A stretch of DNA of 57,393 nucleotides. It comes from Dysgonomonas sp. PH5-45. Lineage in GTDB: Bacteria; Bacteroidota; Bacteroidia; Bacteroidales; Dysgonomonadaceae. Location of the stretch: NCBI RefSeq assembly GCF_029893235.1, contig NZ_JARXWE010000018.1, positions 1 to 57,393 of the forward strand. Reading direction: 5' to 3'. Below, piece by piece: positions 1-10,000 of this stretch; positions within the stretch are counted from its first letter, which is position 1; each line of letters opens with the position of its first letter. The notes under the pieces are model-generated. The model was not told the origin of the DNA. It saw only the letters and a list, made by a program, of their open reading frames with translations, and ran no database searches. The translations under genes were made by a program, and so were the position numbers.

Positions 1-36
1 CAAGAGATTGAGCAAATATTTGGTGCGCTTATTTCA

Positions 37-1278
37 TTGATAATAAATAATTTAACTAAACAAATCAGCGAATTGTTTCAACTACTGATTCGCATAATTA
101 ATGAAATTCTTGAAGCCATAGCGGACGAAGTGCAAGCAAAGGCTTTTTATATACTTGCCGAAAATCAAAAGGATTTGGATCGTATAGACGATAAAGAAAG
201 CCTCCGGTATGCTAAATTGCAACTGACCGAAGAAACGTTGCTACGGATTGCCGAAGATATCCGTGGGGTAATAGAATTGCCTTCTCCCACAGGGAAGCAA
301 ATAGAGAATACTACGTTGCCAAATGGCTTGCGATTATGTAAAACGGCAGTCCCTTTCGGGGTGGTTGGTGTTGTGTTCGAAACCGGTCCGTACGCGTGCT
401 TTGAGGTTTTTTCTCTTTGCTTCAAATCGGCAAATGCTTGTGTGCTGAAAGGTGATGCAAGTATGAAGTACTCTAACCAAGCCATTGTTGATATAATACG
501 CAGTGTGCTCGATGAATGCGGCTTGAATCCGAATGTTTGTATTTTGTTGCCCAACCATAAGGAAACGATGAGCGAATTGCTGCAAGCCAAGGGTTTTATC
601 GACCTGATTGTGCCTAAAGGGGGTAGGGCGCTGATTGATGTTGTTTGCCGGGATGCCCGTATGCCTGTTATAGAAACGGGCGCGGGTGTGTGTCACACTT
701 ATTTTCATTCGAGCGGAAAAGCCGAAACAGGACAAAAAATCATCACCAATGCAAAAATAAGACGTATAAATGCGTGCAATACACTCGATTGTTTGGTCAT
801 AGATAAAGACAGATTGAATGATTTGCCATATCTTTGCCGGGGTTTACGCGACAACGATGTTATTATTTACGCCGACCGTCATGCGTATGCGGCCTTGCGG
901 GGCAGTTATCCCGACAGTTTGCTGGAAGAAGCCTCCGCCGATAGCTATGGTACAGAGTTCTTGGATTATAAGATGGCGGTAAAAACGGTCTCGAACATAG
1001 AAGAAGCCTTGAGGCATATTTCACAGTATGGAGGCAAGCACAGCGAAGCTGTTGTGGCGGAGAGCGCAGATGCCATTGCGTTGTTCAGAACTTTGGTGGA
1101 TGCTGCCTGTGTTTATGTTAATGCTTCAACCGCATTTACCGATGGTCAGCAGTTTGGCTTGGGTGGCGAAGTTGGCGTCAGCGTCCAGAAACTCCATGCC
1201 AGAGGCCCCGTCGGATTAGAGGGTCTTTGTACCCATAAATGGATTGTGGAAGGTGAGGGGCAAATAAGAGAAAATTAG
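37..1278 (+). CDS. proA: Glutamate-5-semialdehyde dehydrogenase (gamma-glutamyl phosphate reductase)
   Basis: This enzyme reduces gamma-glutamyl phosphate to glutamate-5-semialdehyde with NADPH, the second step of proline synthesis in the cytoplasm. The whole chain aligns by eye with Bacteroides ProA: the segment LPNGLRL, the FSLC and ACVLKG segments, the active-site region ACNTLDCLVI with the catalytic Cys, GTEFLDYKMAVKTV, and the C-terminal STAFTDGQQFGLGGEVGVS and KLHARGPVGLEGL. Length is normal (about 413 residues). The frame is open back to base 1 with no ATG. TTG at 37 is the only usable start seen, so the true start may lie upstream of the window. The usual EARPN motif reads ETGPY here, which is odd for ProA. 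A proB partner would be expected upstream, outside the window. Confidence 0.9.
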   Translation: MIINNLTKQISELFQLLIRIINEILEAIADEVQAKAFYILAENQKDLDRIDDKESLRYAKLQLTEETLLRIAEDIRGVIELPSPTGKQIENTTLPNGLRLCKTAVPFGVVGVVFETGPYACFEVFSLCFKSANACVLKGDASMKYSNQAIVDIIRSVLDECGLNPNVCILLPNHKETMSELLQAKGFIDLIVPKGGRALIDVVCRDARMPVIETGAGVCHTYFHSSGKAETGQKIITNAKIRRINACNTLDCLVIDKDRLNDLPYLCRGLRDNDVIIYADRHAYAALRGSYPDSLLEEASADSYGTEFLDYKMAVKTVSNIEEALRHISQYGGKHSEAVVAESADAIALFRTLVDAACVYVNASTAFTDGQQFGLGGEVGVSVQKLHARGPVGLEGLCTHKWIVEGEGQIREN

Positions 1279-1280
1279 AA

Positions 1281-1469
1281 ATGAAGAGGAAAAAGAAAAA
1301 CAATAAAAAACGAACCATAAATATAGACGATTATATAAAAGCCGTAAAGAAAGCCGACCGCGAAATACAGTTGGAACAATCGGCCGGTTGGGTGGCTGTA
1401 AACAAGATACACAAAAGCAAAAAAGTATATAGCCGTAAGAATCTGAAAAAAGATTATCTGAACGAATAA
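1281..1469 (+). CDS. Small basic conserved-type protein, function unknown
   Basis: A 62-residue, strongly basic protein starting two bases after the proA stop. The N-terminus is almost all Lys and Arg (KRKKKNNKKR), followed by a short acidic helix-like stretch (IDDYIKAVKKADRE) and a basic tail (HKSKKVYSRKNLKK). There is no signal peptide or membrane segment. The tail resembles small uncharacterised proteins I recall from Bacteroidales, which supports a real gene, but I cannot name a family. The tight spacing to proA and to the following acyltransferase (12 bp) suggests one transcript. Nucleic-acid or ribosome binding is possible from charge alone, which is weak evidence. Confidence 0.6.
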   Translation: MKRKKKNNKKRTINIDDYIKAVKKADREIQLEQSAGWVAVNKIHKSKKVYSRKNLKKDYLNE

Positions 1470-1481
1470 CTTAATTTGAAT

Positions 1482-2393
1482 ATGCAACGAAACCTTACAT
1501 TAGACTATTTTAAACTGCTACTAAGTATCTTAGTTATACTTATACATTTGCAGCCTCTTACCTACGGGCGCATATTTGTTGCTTACGAAATATCGAACGG
1601 TTTGGCACGGATAGCAGTGCCATGTTTTTTTATAATTAACGGTTATTTTATAGATCGTTTTATTGATGATGGTAAAAAAGTATGGAACTACATTCTGCAC
1701 TTGTTTTTGGTTTATGTGGTTTGGACTCTCATATATGGCGGACTTAAATTTCCGGATGTTATTACAGCCTTCCTTACCGGGGGCATTCATTTATGGTATG
1801 TTCCGGCTCTGATTGGAGCTGTTTTGATAGTGTATGCTGTGAGAAAGATGAAAATAAATATTCATCTTACATTGGGGCTTGTTTGTGTGTTTGTTGTGAT
1901 AGGATATTATATCCAGAATTTTACAGCCTTGCCCGAACAATACTCGGCAATAGTGTATCGGAATTGTTTCTTTGAAGGGTTTCCCTTTGTATTTATGGGA
2001 TATTTCCTGAAACAAAAAGATATTATATCTAAACTGAGCAAGTATAAAATAGTAATTCTGGGTCTTGCCCTTTTGTTTAGCGTAACCCTTTTTGCGGAAG
2101 TGTATATTGGTTTCAAAAATAAATGGGGTATGGATATTTATTTGTCTTTATTACCCCTGTGTGCGCTTCTATTTATATTAGTCATGTTTTTTCCTAAATA
2201 TAGTGATAAACCGGATTATATACAGAGCAATTTGCCTTCGGGGATATATTTCTCGCACATGCTTGTCTTGGAGTTTGTTCTTTCTGGTACATCGGGTGAA
2301 CGTTATATATTGCTTCCCGAAATAATATTTCTTACAATCCTTTTGGCAAGCGTAATTGTAATTGTTAATAAACGGATAAAGATTTTTATATAA
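1482..2393 (+). CDS. Membrane acyltransferase, acyltransferase_3 family
   Basis: A multi-pass inner membrane protein of about 303 residues with roughly ten hydrophobic segments. The N-terminal [19 protein letters not shown], with its helix and buried His, and the following FFIINGYFI segment are typical of acyltransferase_3 (OafA/WecH-type) enzymes. These move acetyl or other acyl groups to sugars of surface polysaccharides. I start it at the ATG at 1482; a TTG two codons upstream is less likely. The gene sits between proA and coaA rather than in the glycan cluster 25 kb downstream, so its acceptor sugar cannot be read from context. Confidence 0.8.
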   Translation: MQRNLTLDYFKLLLSILVILIHLQPLTYGRIFVAYEISNGLARIAVPCFFIINGYFIDRFIDDGKKVWNYILHLFLVYVVWTLIYGGLKFPDVITAFLTGGIHLWYVPALIGAVLIVYAVRKMKINIHLTLGLVCVFVVIGYYIQNFTALPEQYSAIVYRNCFFEGFPFVFMGYFLKQKDIISKLSKYKIVILGLALLFSVTLFAEVYIGFKNKWGMDIYLSLLPLCALLFILVMFFPKYSDKPDYIQSNLPSGIYFSHMLVLEFVLSGTSGERYILLPEIIFLTILLASVIVIVNKRIKIFI

Positions 2394-2400
2394 CTCCATA

Positions 2401-3345
2401 ATGAATAATAAAGTACCAGCCAGTCCGTATATGAGTTTCTCGCGGCAGAAGTGGGCGGCGCTCCGCGACTCGGAACCCTTGACGCTGACCGAAGGAGAGT
2501 TAGCAACACTGAAGGGCATCAATGAGGAGATTTCTATTGGCGACGTAGAGGATATTTATTTGCCATTGTCGCGTTTGCTGAATTATTACGTCAATGCAAC
2601 CACCTCGCGACAGGCTGCGATAATGAACTTCTTGAGCGAAGAGAACAAAAAAATCCCTTTCATCATAAGCATTGCCGGAAGCGTGTCGGCCGGAAAAAGC
2701 ACTGCTGCGCGCGTCTTACAGGCATTGCTCAGCCGGTGGAAAGAGCATACGAAGGTTGCTTTGGTAACTACCGATGGCTTTTTATACCCGAACGATGTGT
2801 TGGAAGAAAAGGGGCTGATGCTGAAAAAAGGCTTTCCGCAGTCGTACAACATACAGCGGTTGTTGCAGTTTATGGTAGACGTAAAGTCGGGCAATAGTAG
2901 TGTAAAAGCTCCTATTTATTCGCATTTGGTTTACGATATTGTTCCCGACGAGTACGAGGAAATAAATCAACCCGATATTCTGATTCTTGAAGGCCTTAAT
3001 GTATTGCAGAGCGGAATGGATTACCCTCACGACAAGCCCCGTGTTTTTGTATCAGACTTTGTCGATTTTTCTATTTATGTAGATGCCGAGGAAGAGATGC
3101 TGGAAGACTGGTATGTATCGCGTTTCCTTAAATTCAGGGAGGGGGCTTTTGCCAACCCGCAATCCTATTTCCATAGCTATACCAAGCTGACGGAGAGCGA
3201 AGCCACAAAAATGGCAAAAACAATCTGGCGCGAAATTAACCGGAAAAATCTGCGGCGTAATATACTACCCACCCGCGAAAGGGCAAGCCTTATTATCCAT
3301 AAGGGGAAGGAGCATGTCATTGATTATGTACGCCTGAGACGATAG
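2401..3345 (+). CDS. coaA: Type I pantothenate kinase
   Basis: Phosphorylates pantothenate with ATP, the first and regulated step of coenzyme A synthesis. The P-loop GSVSAGKS lies at residues 93-100, followed by the family segments [28 protein letters not shown] and [24 protein letters not shown]. Length (314 residues) matches E. coli CoaA. The ATG follows the acyltransferase stop by 7 bp, so it is probably co-transcribed with the genes upstream. Type I CoaA is less usual than type III CoaX in this phylum from what I recall, but the sequence leaves little doubt. Confidence 0.95.
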   Translation: MNNKVPASPYMSFSRQKWAALRDSEPLTLTEGELATLKGINEEISIGDVEDIYLPLSRLLNYYVNATTSRQAAIMNFLSEENKKIPFIISIAGSVSAGKSTAARVLQALLSRWKEHTKVALVTTDGFLYPNDVLEEKGLMLKKGFPQSYNIQRLLQFMVDVKSGNSSVKAPIYSHLVYDIVPDEYEEINQPDILILEGLNVLQSGMDYPHDKPRVFVSDFVDFSIYVDAEEEMLEDWYVSRFLKFREGAFANPQSYFHSYTKLTESEATKMAKTIWREINRKNLRRNILPTRERASLIIHKGKEHVIDYVRLRR

Positions 3346-3351
3346 CAGAAT

Positions 3352-3384
3352 TTGCCCGAGGAAAGATAGAAAATGATATTTTTG
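3352..3384 (+). promoter_or_regulatory. Candidate ruvA promoter, Bacteroides type
   Basis: TATTTTTG at 3377-3384 fits the -7 consensus TAnnTTTG. A TTTG ending at 3354 lies 22 nt upstream, slightly long for a -33 element. It leaves an AT-rich 5' untranslated region of about 80 nt before the ruvA ATG. Confidence 0.45.
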
Positions 3385-3468
3385 CACTTCAATATATACG
3401 TAATCGTGTTTTTTAGCGTTATTATTTTCAGGTTAAGATAGTTTAAGCCTGTACTATTTATACTTTGT

Positions 3469-4059
3469 ATGATTGATTATATAAAAGGGACGATTGAAGA
3501 ATTGACACCGGCTTCGGCAACTGTCGAGACGGCGGGTATCGGTTACTTCCTTCAAATATCGCTCAATACATATACAGCCCTTAGGGGGAAAAAAGAGAGT
3601 AGGCTCTATGTTTATGAGGCTATTCGCGAGGACGCTTACCAGCTTTTTGGCTTTTTCGATAAGCGTGAGCGCGACTTGTTTATGTTGCTTATCTCTGTTT
3701 CGGGCGTGGGGGCAAGTACGGCACGGATGATACTCTCGTCGATGTCGGCAAGTGAACTCGAAAACGTTATCGCTTCGGGCAATGCCGATATACTGAAAAC
3801 GGTAAAAGGCATCGGCCTGAAAACCGCACAGAGAATCATTGTAGATTTGAAAGACAAGATAAAAACCGTAGGCGATGGCCTTATCGGCTCGCCTCAAGGG
3901 GTTGTTGCAAATTCTGTATTGACCGAAGAATCGGTAGCGGCGCTCGTTATGCTTGGTTTTGCGCAAGCGGCATCGCAAAAGGTTGTGAATAAAATATTAA
4001 AAGAAAAACCCGATAGCACCATAGAGCAGGTAATTAAACAGGCTTTGAAGATGCTTTAA
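3469..4059 (+). CDS. ruvA: Holliday junction branch migration protein RuvA
   Basis: DNA-binding subunit of the RuvAB branch-migration motor. The 196 residues show the N-terminal OB-fold ([12 protein letters not shown]), two helix-hairpin-helix motifs (SGVGAS at 78-83 and [11 protein letters not shown] from 113) and a C-terminal domain ([14 protein letters not shown], residues about 145-196) that contacts RuvB. Length is normal. ruvB is not in the window. The next gene, sprA, starts 38 bp downstream; ruvA-sprA adjacency is, as I recall, common in Bacteroidota. Confidence 0.97.
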   Translation: MIDYIKGTIEELTPASATVETAGIGYFLQISLNTYTALRGKKESRLYVYEAIREDAYQLFGFFDKRERDLFMLLISVSGVGASTARMILSSMSASELENVIASGNADILKTVKGIGLKTAQRIIVDLKDKIKTVGDGLIGSPQGVVANSVLTEESVAALVMLGFAQAASQKVVNKILKEKPDSTIEQVIKQALKML

Positions 4060-4096
4060 GTTACTGGAAGGGTGATAAATACATTGTTTTTCTGTA

Positions 4097-7000
4097 TTGA
4101 AAAAGGCGTATAAAAACATATTATTGTTGACTGTGTTTGTCAGTTGCTTGAGCATTTGGGCTTTAACCCAAGGCGGGCAATTGAGCAGCTTTCCTGTGTC
4201 TTTGATGAGCGGAAGCATGGACGTGCAGCAAACCCCGCCGCCATCGCAGGACGACTCGAAGGTGCGTTTTGATGTGAAGAAAACACAGCCTCAAACCGTT
4301 GAGGACTTAAATGTAAAACCTCCAATCGATTTGCGCGACCCTTCTAACATTCAGAGCGAAGTCGTTTACGACGACTTGCTGAAGATGTACCTGTTCCGTA
4401 CAAAAGTCGGGGACGGAGAGTGGACAACAACCATGACCATGACTCCGCGCGAGTATCACGATTATATGCTCAACCGTTCGATGAGCGACTACTTCAAAAC
4501 CAAATACGTAGCCGAACAGGGAAAAGATACGGCTGGCGACTTCTCGTTACGGGATGTGAAAATAAGTCTGGGTGCTGCCGAAAGGATATTCGGTCCGGGT
4601 GGCGTTCGTGTTAAAACCCAAGGGTATGTTGAGGTGAAAATGGGTATGAAGCACTCTTTCAGAGACGACCCTTCGATATCGGAAAAGAACCGAAGCCGCA
4701 TGATGTTTGACTTTGACGAAGAAATAAAACTGAACGTAAAGGCATCCGTAGGCGACAAAGTGAATTTCGATATGAACTACGATACGGGTAGTACATTCGA
4801 TTTCGATTCAAAAAAACTGAAGCTTGGCTACGAAGGCAAAGAAGACGAGATAGTGAAACGCTTGGAAGCCGGTAATATCTCAATGCAAACCACCAACTCG
4901 CTGATAAACGGAAGCTCGTCGCTGTTCGGTATCCGTTCCGACCTCCAGTTTGGTAAATTTAAAGTGAGTGCTGTGGTGTCGCAGCAGGAAGCACAATCGC
5001 AAACCGTGGGTTCGCAGGGTGGCATACAAACCACTCCTTTCGAGTTCATGGCCGACCAATATGACGAAAACCGCCACTTCTTTTTAGGGCATTATTTCCG
5101 CGACAATTACGACTATGCCATGTCGTCGCTGCCAACCGTGAAATCGCAGGTGAGGATTAAAGAGATGGAGGTTTGGATAACAAACAAACGGGGCAACTAT
5201 GACCAAGCGCGCAACATTGTAGCTTTTGCCGATTTAGGAGAGACAGGCAAGATAAAGAACGATAAATGGACACCTCTGTTGTCGGCATCGGCTCCACCTC
5301 AAAACAGGGCTAACAGTCTGTATTCGAGCATGACGGGAACTTACTCCGGCATCAGGGATATAAGTCAGGTTAATAATATATTGCAGAATCAGGTAGGGCT
5401 TGAAAGCGGGTTAGACTACGAAAAAGTAGAAAACGCGCGCCTGTTGTCACCTTCGGAATATACGTATACCCCCGAAACAGGGTTTATTTCGCTGAAGAGT
5501 GCTTTACAATCGGACGAGGTTCTGGCTGTGGCCTATAAATACGAAATACAGGGCACGACTTACAATGTAGGTGAGATGTCGTCCGAAGTTACCGATACCT
5601 ACCGCGATTCTACTTCGGTAACCACCGATGCCCTTGTGGGGGGAGCTCTGATACTGAAGCTTCTGAAACCCGTGGCACTATCGCCCGATGCCTATACGTG
5701 GGATTTGATGATGAAAAACGTTTATTCGCTCAATGCTTATGGCGTGCAGGAAGACCGCTTCCGCCTAAATATCTCTTACCAGAGCGATACAACGGGAACA
5801 TACGTAAACTATATACAGGACGGAAATATAAAAGACTCGCTACTACTGAGGGTGATGGGGCTCGACAGGCTTAACACTAAAAAGGCGGCACACCCCGATG
5901 GTATCTTCGACTTTGTTGAGGGATACACCGTGCTTTCGTCAAACGGGCGCATAATATTTCCGGTGGTAGAACCTTTTGGTTCTCACTTAGAGAATGTTAT
6001 AGGCGATACAATTATCTCCAATAAATACGTTTACAAAGAGTTGTACAACTCCACGCTTACCGAGGCACAACAGGTTGCCGAGAAGAATAAGTTTAAGATA
6101 AGTGGTTCGTACAAATCTACTTCTACGGGAACCATAAGCCTCAATGCCACGAATGTGGCCAAGGGGTCGGTTGTTGTTAAGAGTGGGGGCATTGTACTCA
6201 CCGAAGGGGTCGATTATACGGTCGATTATCTGATGGGGCAGGTAACCATCATCAACGATGCCTATTCAAACAGTGCCACTCCGCTAACGGTGTCTTTAGA
6301 GAACCAGTCGCTGTTCAGCATGCAGCGCAAAACGGTTTTGGGGCTGAACCTGAGTTACGATTTCAGTAAAGACTTCACGATAGGCGGAACCATAATGCAC
6401 CTTTCGGAAAAACCGCTGACAACCAAAACCGAGGTAGGCAGCGAGTCGCTCAAGAATACAATCTGGGGGCTGAATATGTCGTACCGCACAGAGTCGCAGT
6501 GGCTTACCAATCTGGTAGACAAGCTGCCGTTTTATAATGCAACCGCACCGTCGAGCATAGCTCTTAATGCCGAATTTGCCCAGCTCATACCGGGGCATTA
6601 CGAAAACGAATATACGGGTGGCTACTCGTTTATTGATGACTTCGAGTCGGCCAAGTCGAGCATAGATATACGTTACCCCAGTTATTGGTCTTTGGCTTCT
6701 ACCCCTAACAAAAAAAGCATGTTCCCTGAAGCCTCTTTGGTCGATAATGTAGACTATGGAAAAAATCGTGCGCATATAGCTTGGTTTGGCATAGACCCTT
6801 TGTTCAACCGTAAAAACTCGTCGCTGACACCTCAACACATAAAGGACGACAAAGACCAGCAGTCGCTACACTTTGTACGCGAAATAAAGGTAAGCGAGAT
6901 ATACCCAAACCGCGATCAGGCTTATAACGAAAACGCGTCGCTGACGCCCCTCAACATATCGTACTACCCCATGCAACGCGGGCCTTACAACCTTGATGCC

Positions 7001-10000
7001 GCGGGAATGAACGATGATGGAACATTGAGCAATCCCGAAAAACGCTGGGGAGGTATCATGCGCCGTTTCGACAGCAAAGACTTCGAGGCTCAGAATATCG
7101 AGTATATCGAGTTCTGGCTGATGGATCCCTTTGTCTATAACAACGACCCCAAGCGGAAAGACGAATTCTATAACGGGGGAGGGGAGCTTTACATCAACCT
7201 CGGCGAAATATCGGAAGATATACTGAAAGACGGACGCAAGTTTTACGAAAACGGGCTACCTACCGATGGCGATGTAACTAAATATATAGAAAACAATTGG
7301 GGGCGTGTTCCTTCACAGCAATCTACCGTCTATGCTTTCGATGTAAACAACAGCTCTAAACAAGACGTAGGGCTTAACGGATTGAGTACCGAACAAGAAA
7401 AAGAACACCATTCGTATAAGGCTTATATCGAATCTATCAGGGCAAAGCTACCCGCCGAAACTATTAGACGGATGGAAGACGATCCTTTTTCGCCTCTTAA
7501 CGACCCCGGTGGCGATAACTACCATTATTACAGGGGCAACGATTACGACCGCAACCAAGTAAGCGTTCTTGACCGTTACAAATATTACAACGGTACGGAA
7601 GGCAACTCCACACCGGTACCCGGCCAAGACAACCTTGCCGGTACAGCCCGTAGCACCCCCGATGTGGAAGATATAGACAGCGACAATACGATGACCGAAA
7701 CCGAATCGTTTTACGAATATAAGGTTGAACTATACCCCGGCATGGGTGTAGACGATACGCGGAATAAATATATAGTAGACCAGCAGACCATACCCATAAA
7801 ACTACGTAACGGAGACACCGAAGATATAACATGGTATCAGTTCAAGATTCCGATTAAGGAACCTGACGACAAAGTAGGGAAAATCAATGGATTCAAATCC
7901 ATCCGCTTTGCCCGTATGTACCTCACTCAGTTTGCCGAACCCGTGTATCTGCGCTTTGCTTCGTTAGAAATGGTACGTGGCGACTGGCGTGTCTATTCGG
8001 GAGCCTTAGAGCCTAATGTGCCTCTTGGCAACGGAACGCTGAACACAACAACTATAAACATAGAAGAAAACTCTAAGAAAGAGCCGGTAAACTATATCAT
8101 GCCTCCCGGTGTGTCGCGTATGACAGACCCCAACCAGCCGCAGCTTACGCAGCTGAACGAGCAGGCAATGTCTCTACGTGTAGATAAGCTTACCACCGGC
8201 GACTCGCGTGCCATTTACCGCAGCACAGCCTTAGACCTCCGCCGTTACAAGCGTTTGCAGATGTTCTCGCATGTCGAGGAAGTTGTGAACGACCCGATAG
8301 GTTTGAACAAGGGCGAATTGTCGGTATTCATCCGCTTAGGATCGGACTACAAGAATAACTATTACGAGTACGAGATACCTCTTGCCGTAACTCCTGCCGG
8401 AGTGTATAGCAACAATAGTTCGGCACACCGCAAAATAGTGTGGCCGGAATCGAACATGTTCGACTTTGCGCTCGAATCGCTCAAAAATGTAAAACTGAGC
8501 AGAAACCGCGAAAAACGTAAGGCCGGTTCTACGGTGTCTTATTCTACCCTCCATTCCGAAAAAGACCCCGAAAACCCACAAAACAAGATATCGGTGATAG
8601 GTAACCCGTCGCTTGCCGAAGTGAAGGTGCTGATGATAGGTGTTCGCAACAATTCGCGCGATACGAAGTCGGGCGAGGTATGGGTAAACGAACTCCGCTT
8701 GACGGATTTTGACGAAGAAGGCGGATGGGCGGCACAAGGTAGCTTGAGTGTAAACCTTTCGGACCTGGCTACAATAAATGTATCGGGACGGAAGGAGACT
8801 TCGGGCTTCGGGTCTTTGGAGCAAAGCCTGACCGAACGCCGGATAGACGACTATTCGATGGTTAACTTCTCTACTAATATAGATGTAGGTAAGCTCTTGC
8901 CCGAAAAAGCAAAGGTTTCGGTTCCTATCTATTATGCCTATTCCAATCAGACGTCAACGCCCAAGTACGACCCTCTGGATCAGGATGTGACCCTCGATGA
9001 GGCTCTCTCTTTGGTGAGTACTAAAGCCGAGAAAGACTCTATCAAGAATCTGGCTCAAACCAAAACAACAACCAAGAGTTTCAGCATTACTAATGCAAAG
9101 GTGGATATAAAGAGTAAAACACCAATGCCTTACGACCCTGCCAACTTTACCTTCGGATACGCGTACAGCCGTACGGATGCCAGCGAACCGACTGTTAAGT
9201 ACGATATAGCGAAAAACTATGCCCTGAACCTGAATTATAACTACAGTCCTCAGGCCAAACCTTGGGAACCTTTCAAAAACTCGAAGAGTAAGGCTCCTAT
9301 AACTAAATACTTGAAATCGTTAGGCTTTTCTTATCTGCCAAACAATATAAGTTTGGGTTCGTACATAACCCGTAACTATACCGAAACCATGATGCGCGAT
9401 ATGGAAAGTTATACTTTGGAGGACGGAGGAGCCAACAGCAACCAGTATCTGACATTCAGCCAGGAGTTTTATTGGGATAGGGAATTCAGTTTGAGTTGGG
9501 ATTTCTTGAAGAACCTTAAATTCAGTTTCCAATCGGGAACCCGTGCCGAGATTGAAGAGCCTTACTTACCGGTAAACAAATCGCTCTATCGTGACGAGTA
9601 TGAAGTCTGGAAAGACTCCGTTATGCAGAGTATAAAGAATCTGGGAACACCCCTGTCGTACAAACAATCGGCCAAGCTTACTTATACCCTGCCCACAAAC
9701 AATATTCCGTTTTTGGACTGGATAAGCAGTTCGGCCAACTACGACGCCACTTATAGGTGGGATAGGGGAGCCGATGCCGAAGAAGACCTGCAAACAGGAA
9801 ACTCGCTCTATAACAGTGTTACCTACACGCTCAACAACCGCCTCAATCTGGTATCGTTCTACAACAAGTTCGATTTTTTGAAGAAGGTGAACCAGAAGTT
9901 CGACTCATCGTCGCGAAGCAGCGCAAGTAACCGAAACCGTCCGCAGCAAGCGCAAAAGGCAGAGAAAAAGAAAAAATTTGAACGTCAGGTCAAGCTCAAT

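Noticed and set aside
3454-3978. Open minus-strand frame of 174 codons over ruvA
   Set aside because: It is antisense to a clear RuvA, has a composition rich in Cys, Arg and Tyr typical of an antisense shadow, and shows no motif.
6296-6838. Open minus-strand frame of 180 codons inside sprA
   Set aside because: Antisense to the continuous SprA frame; no promoter, motif or signal peptide.
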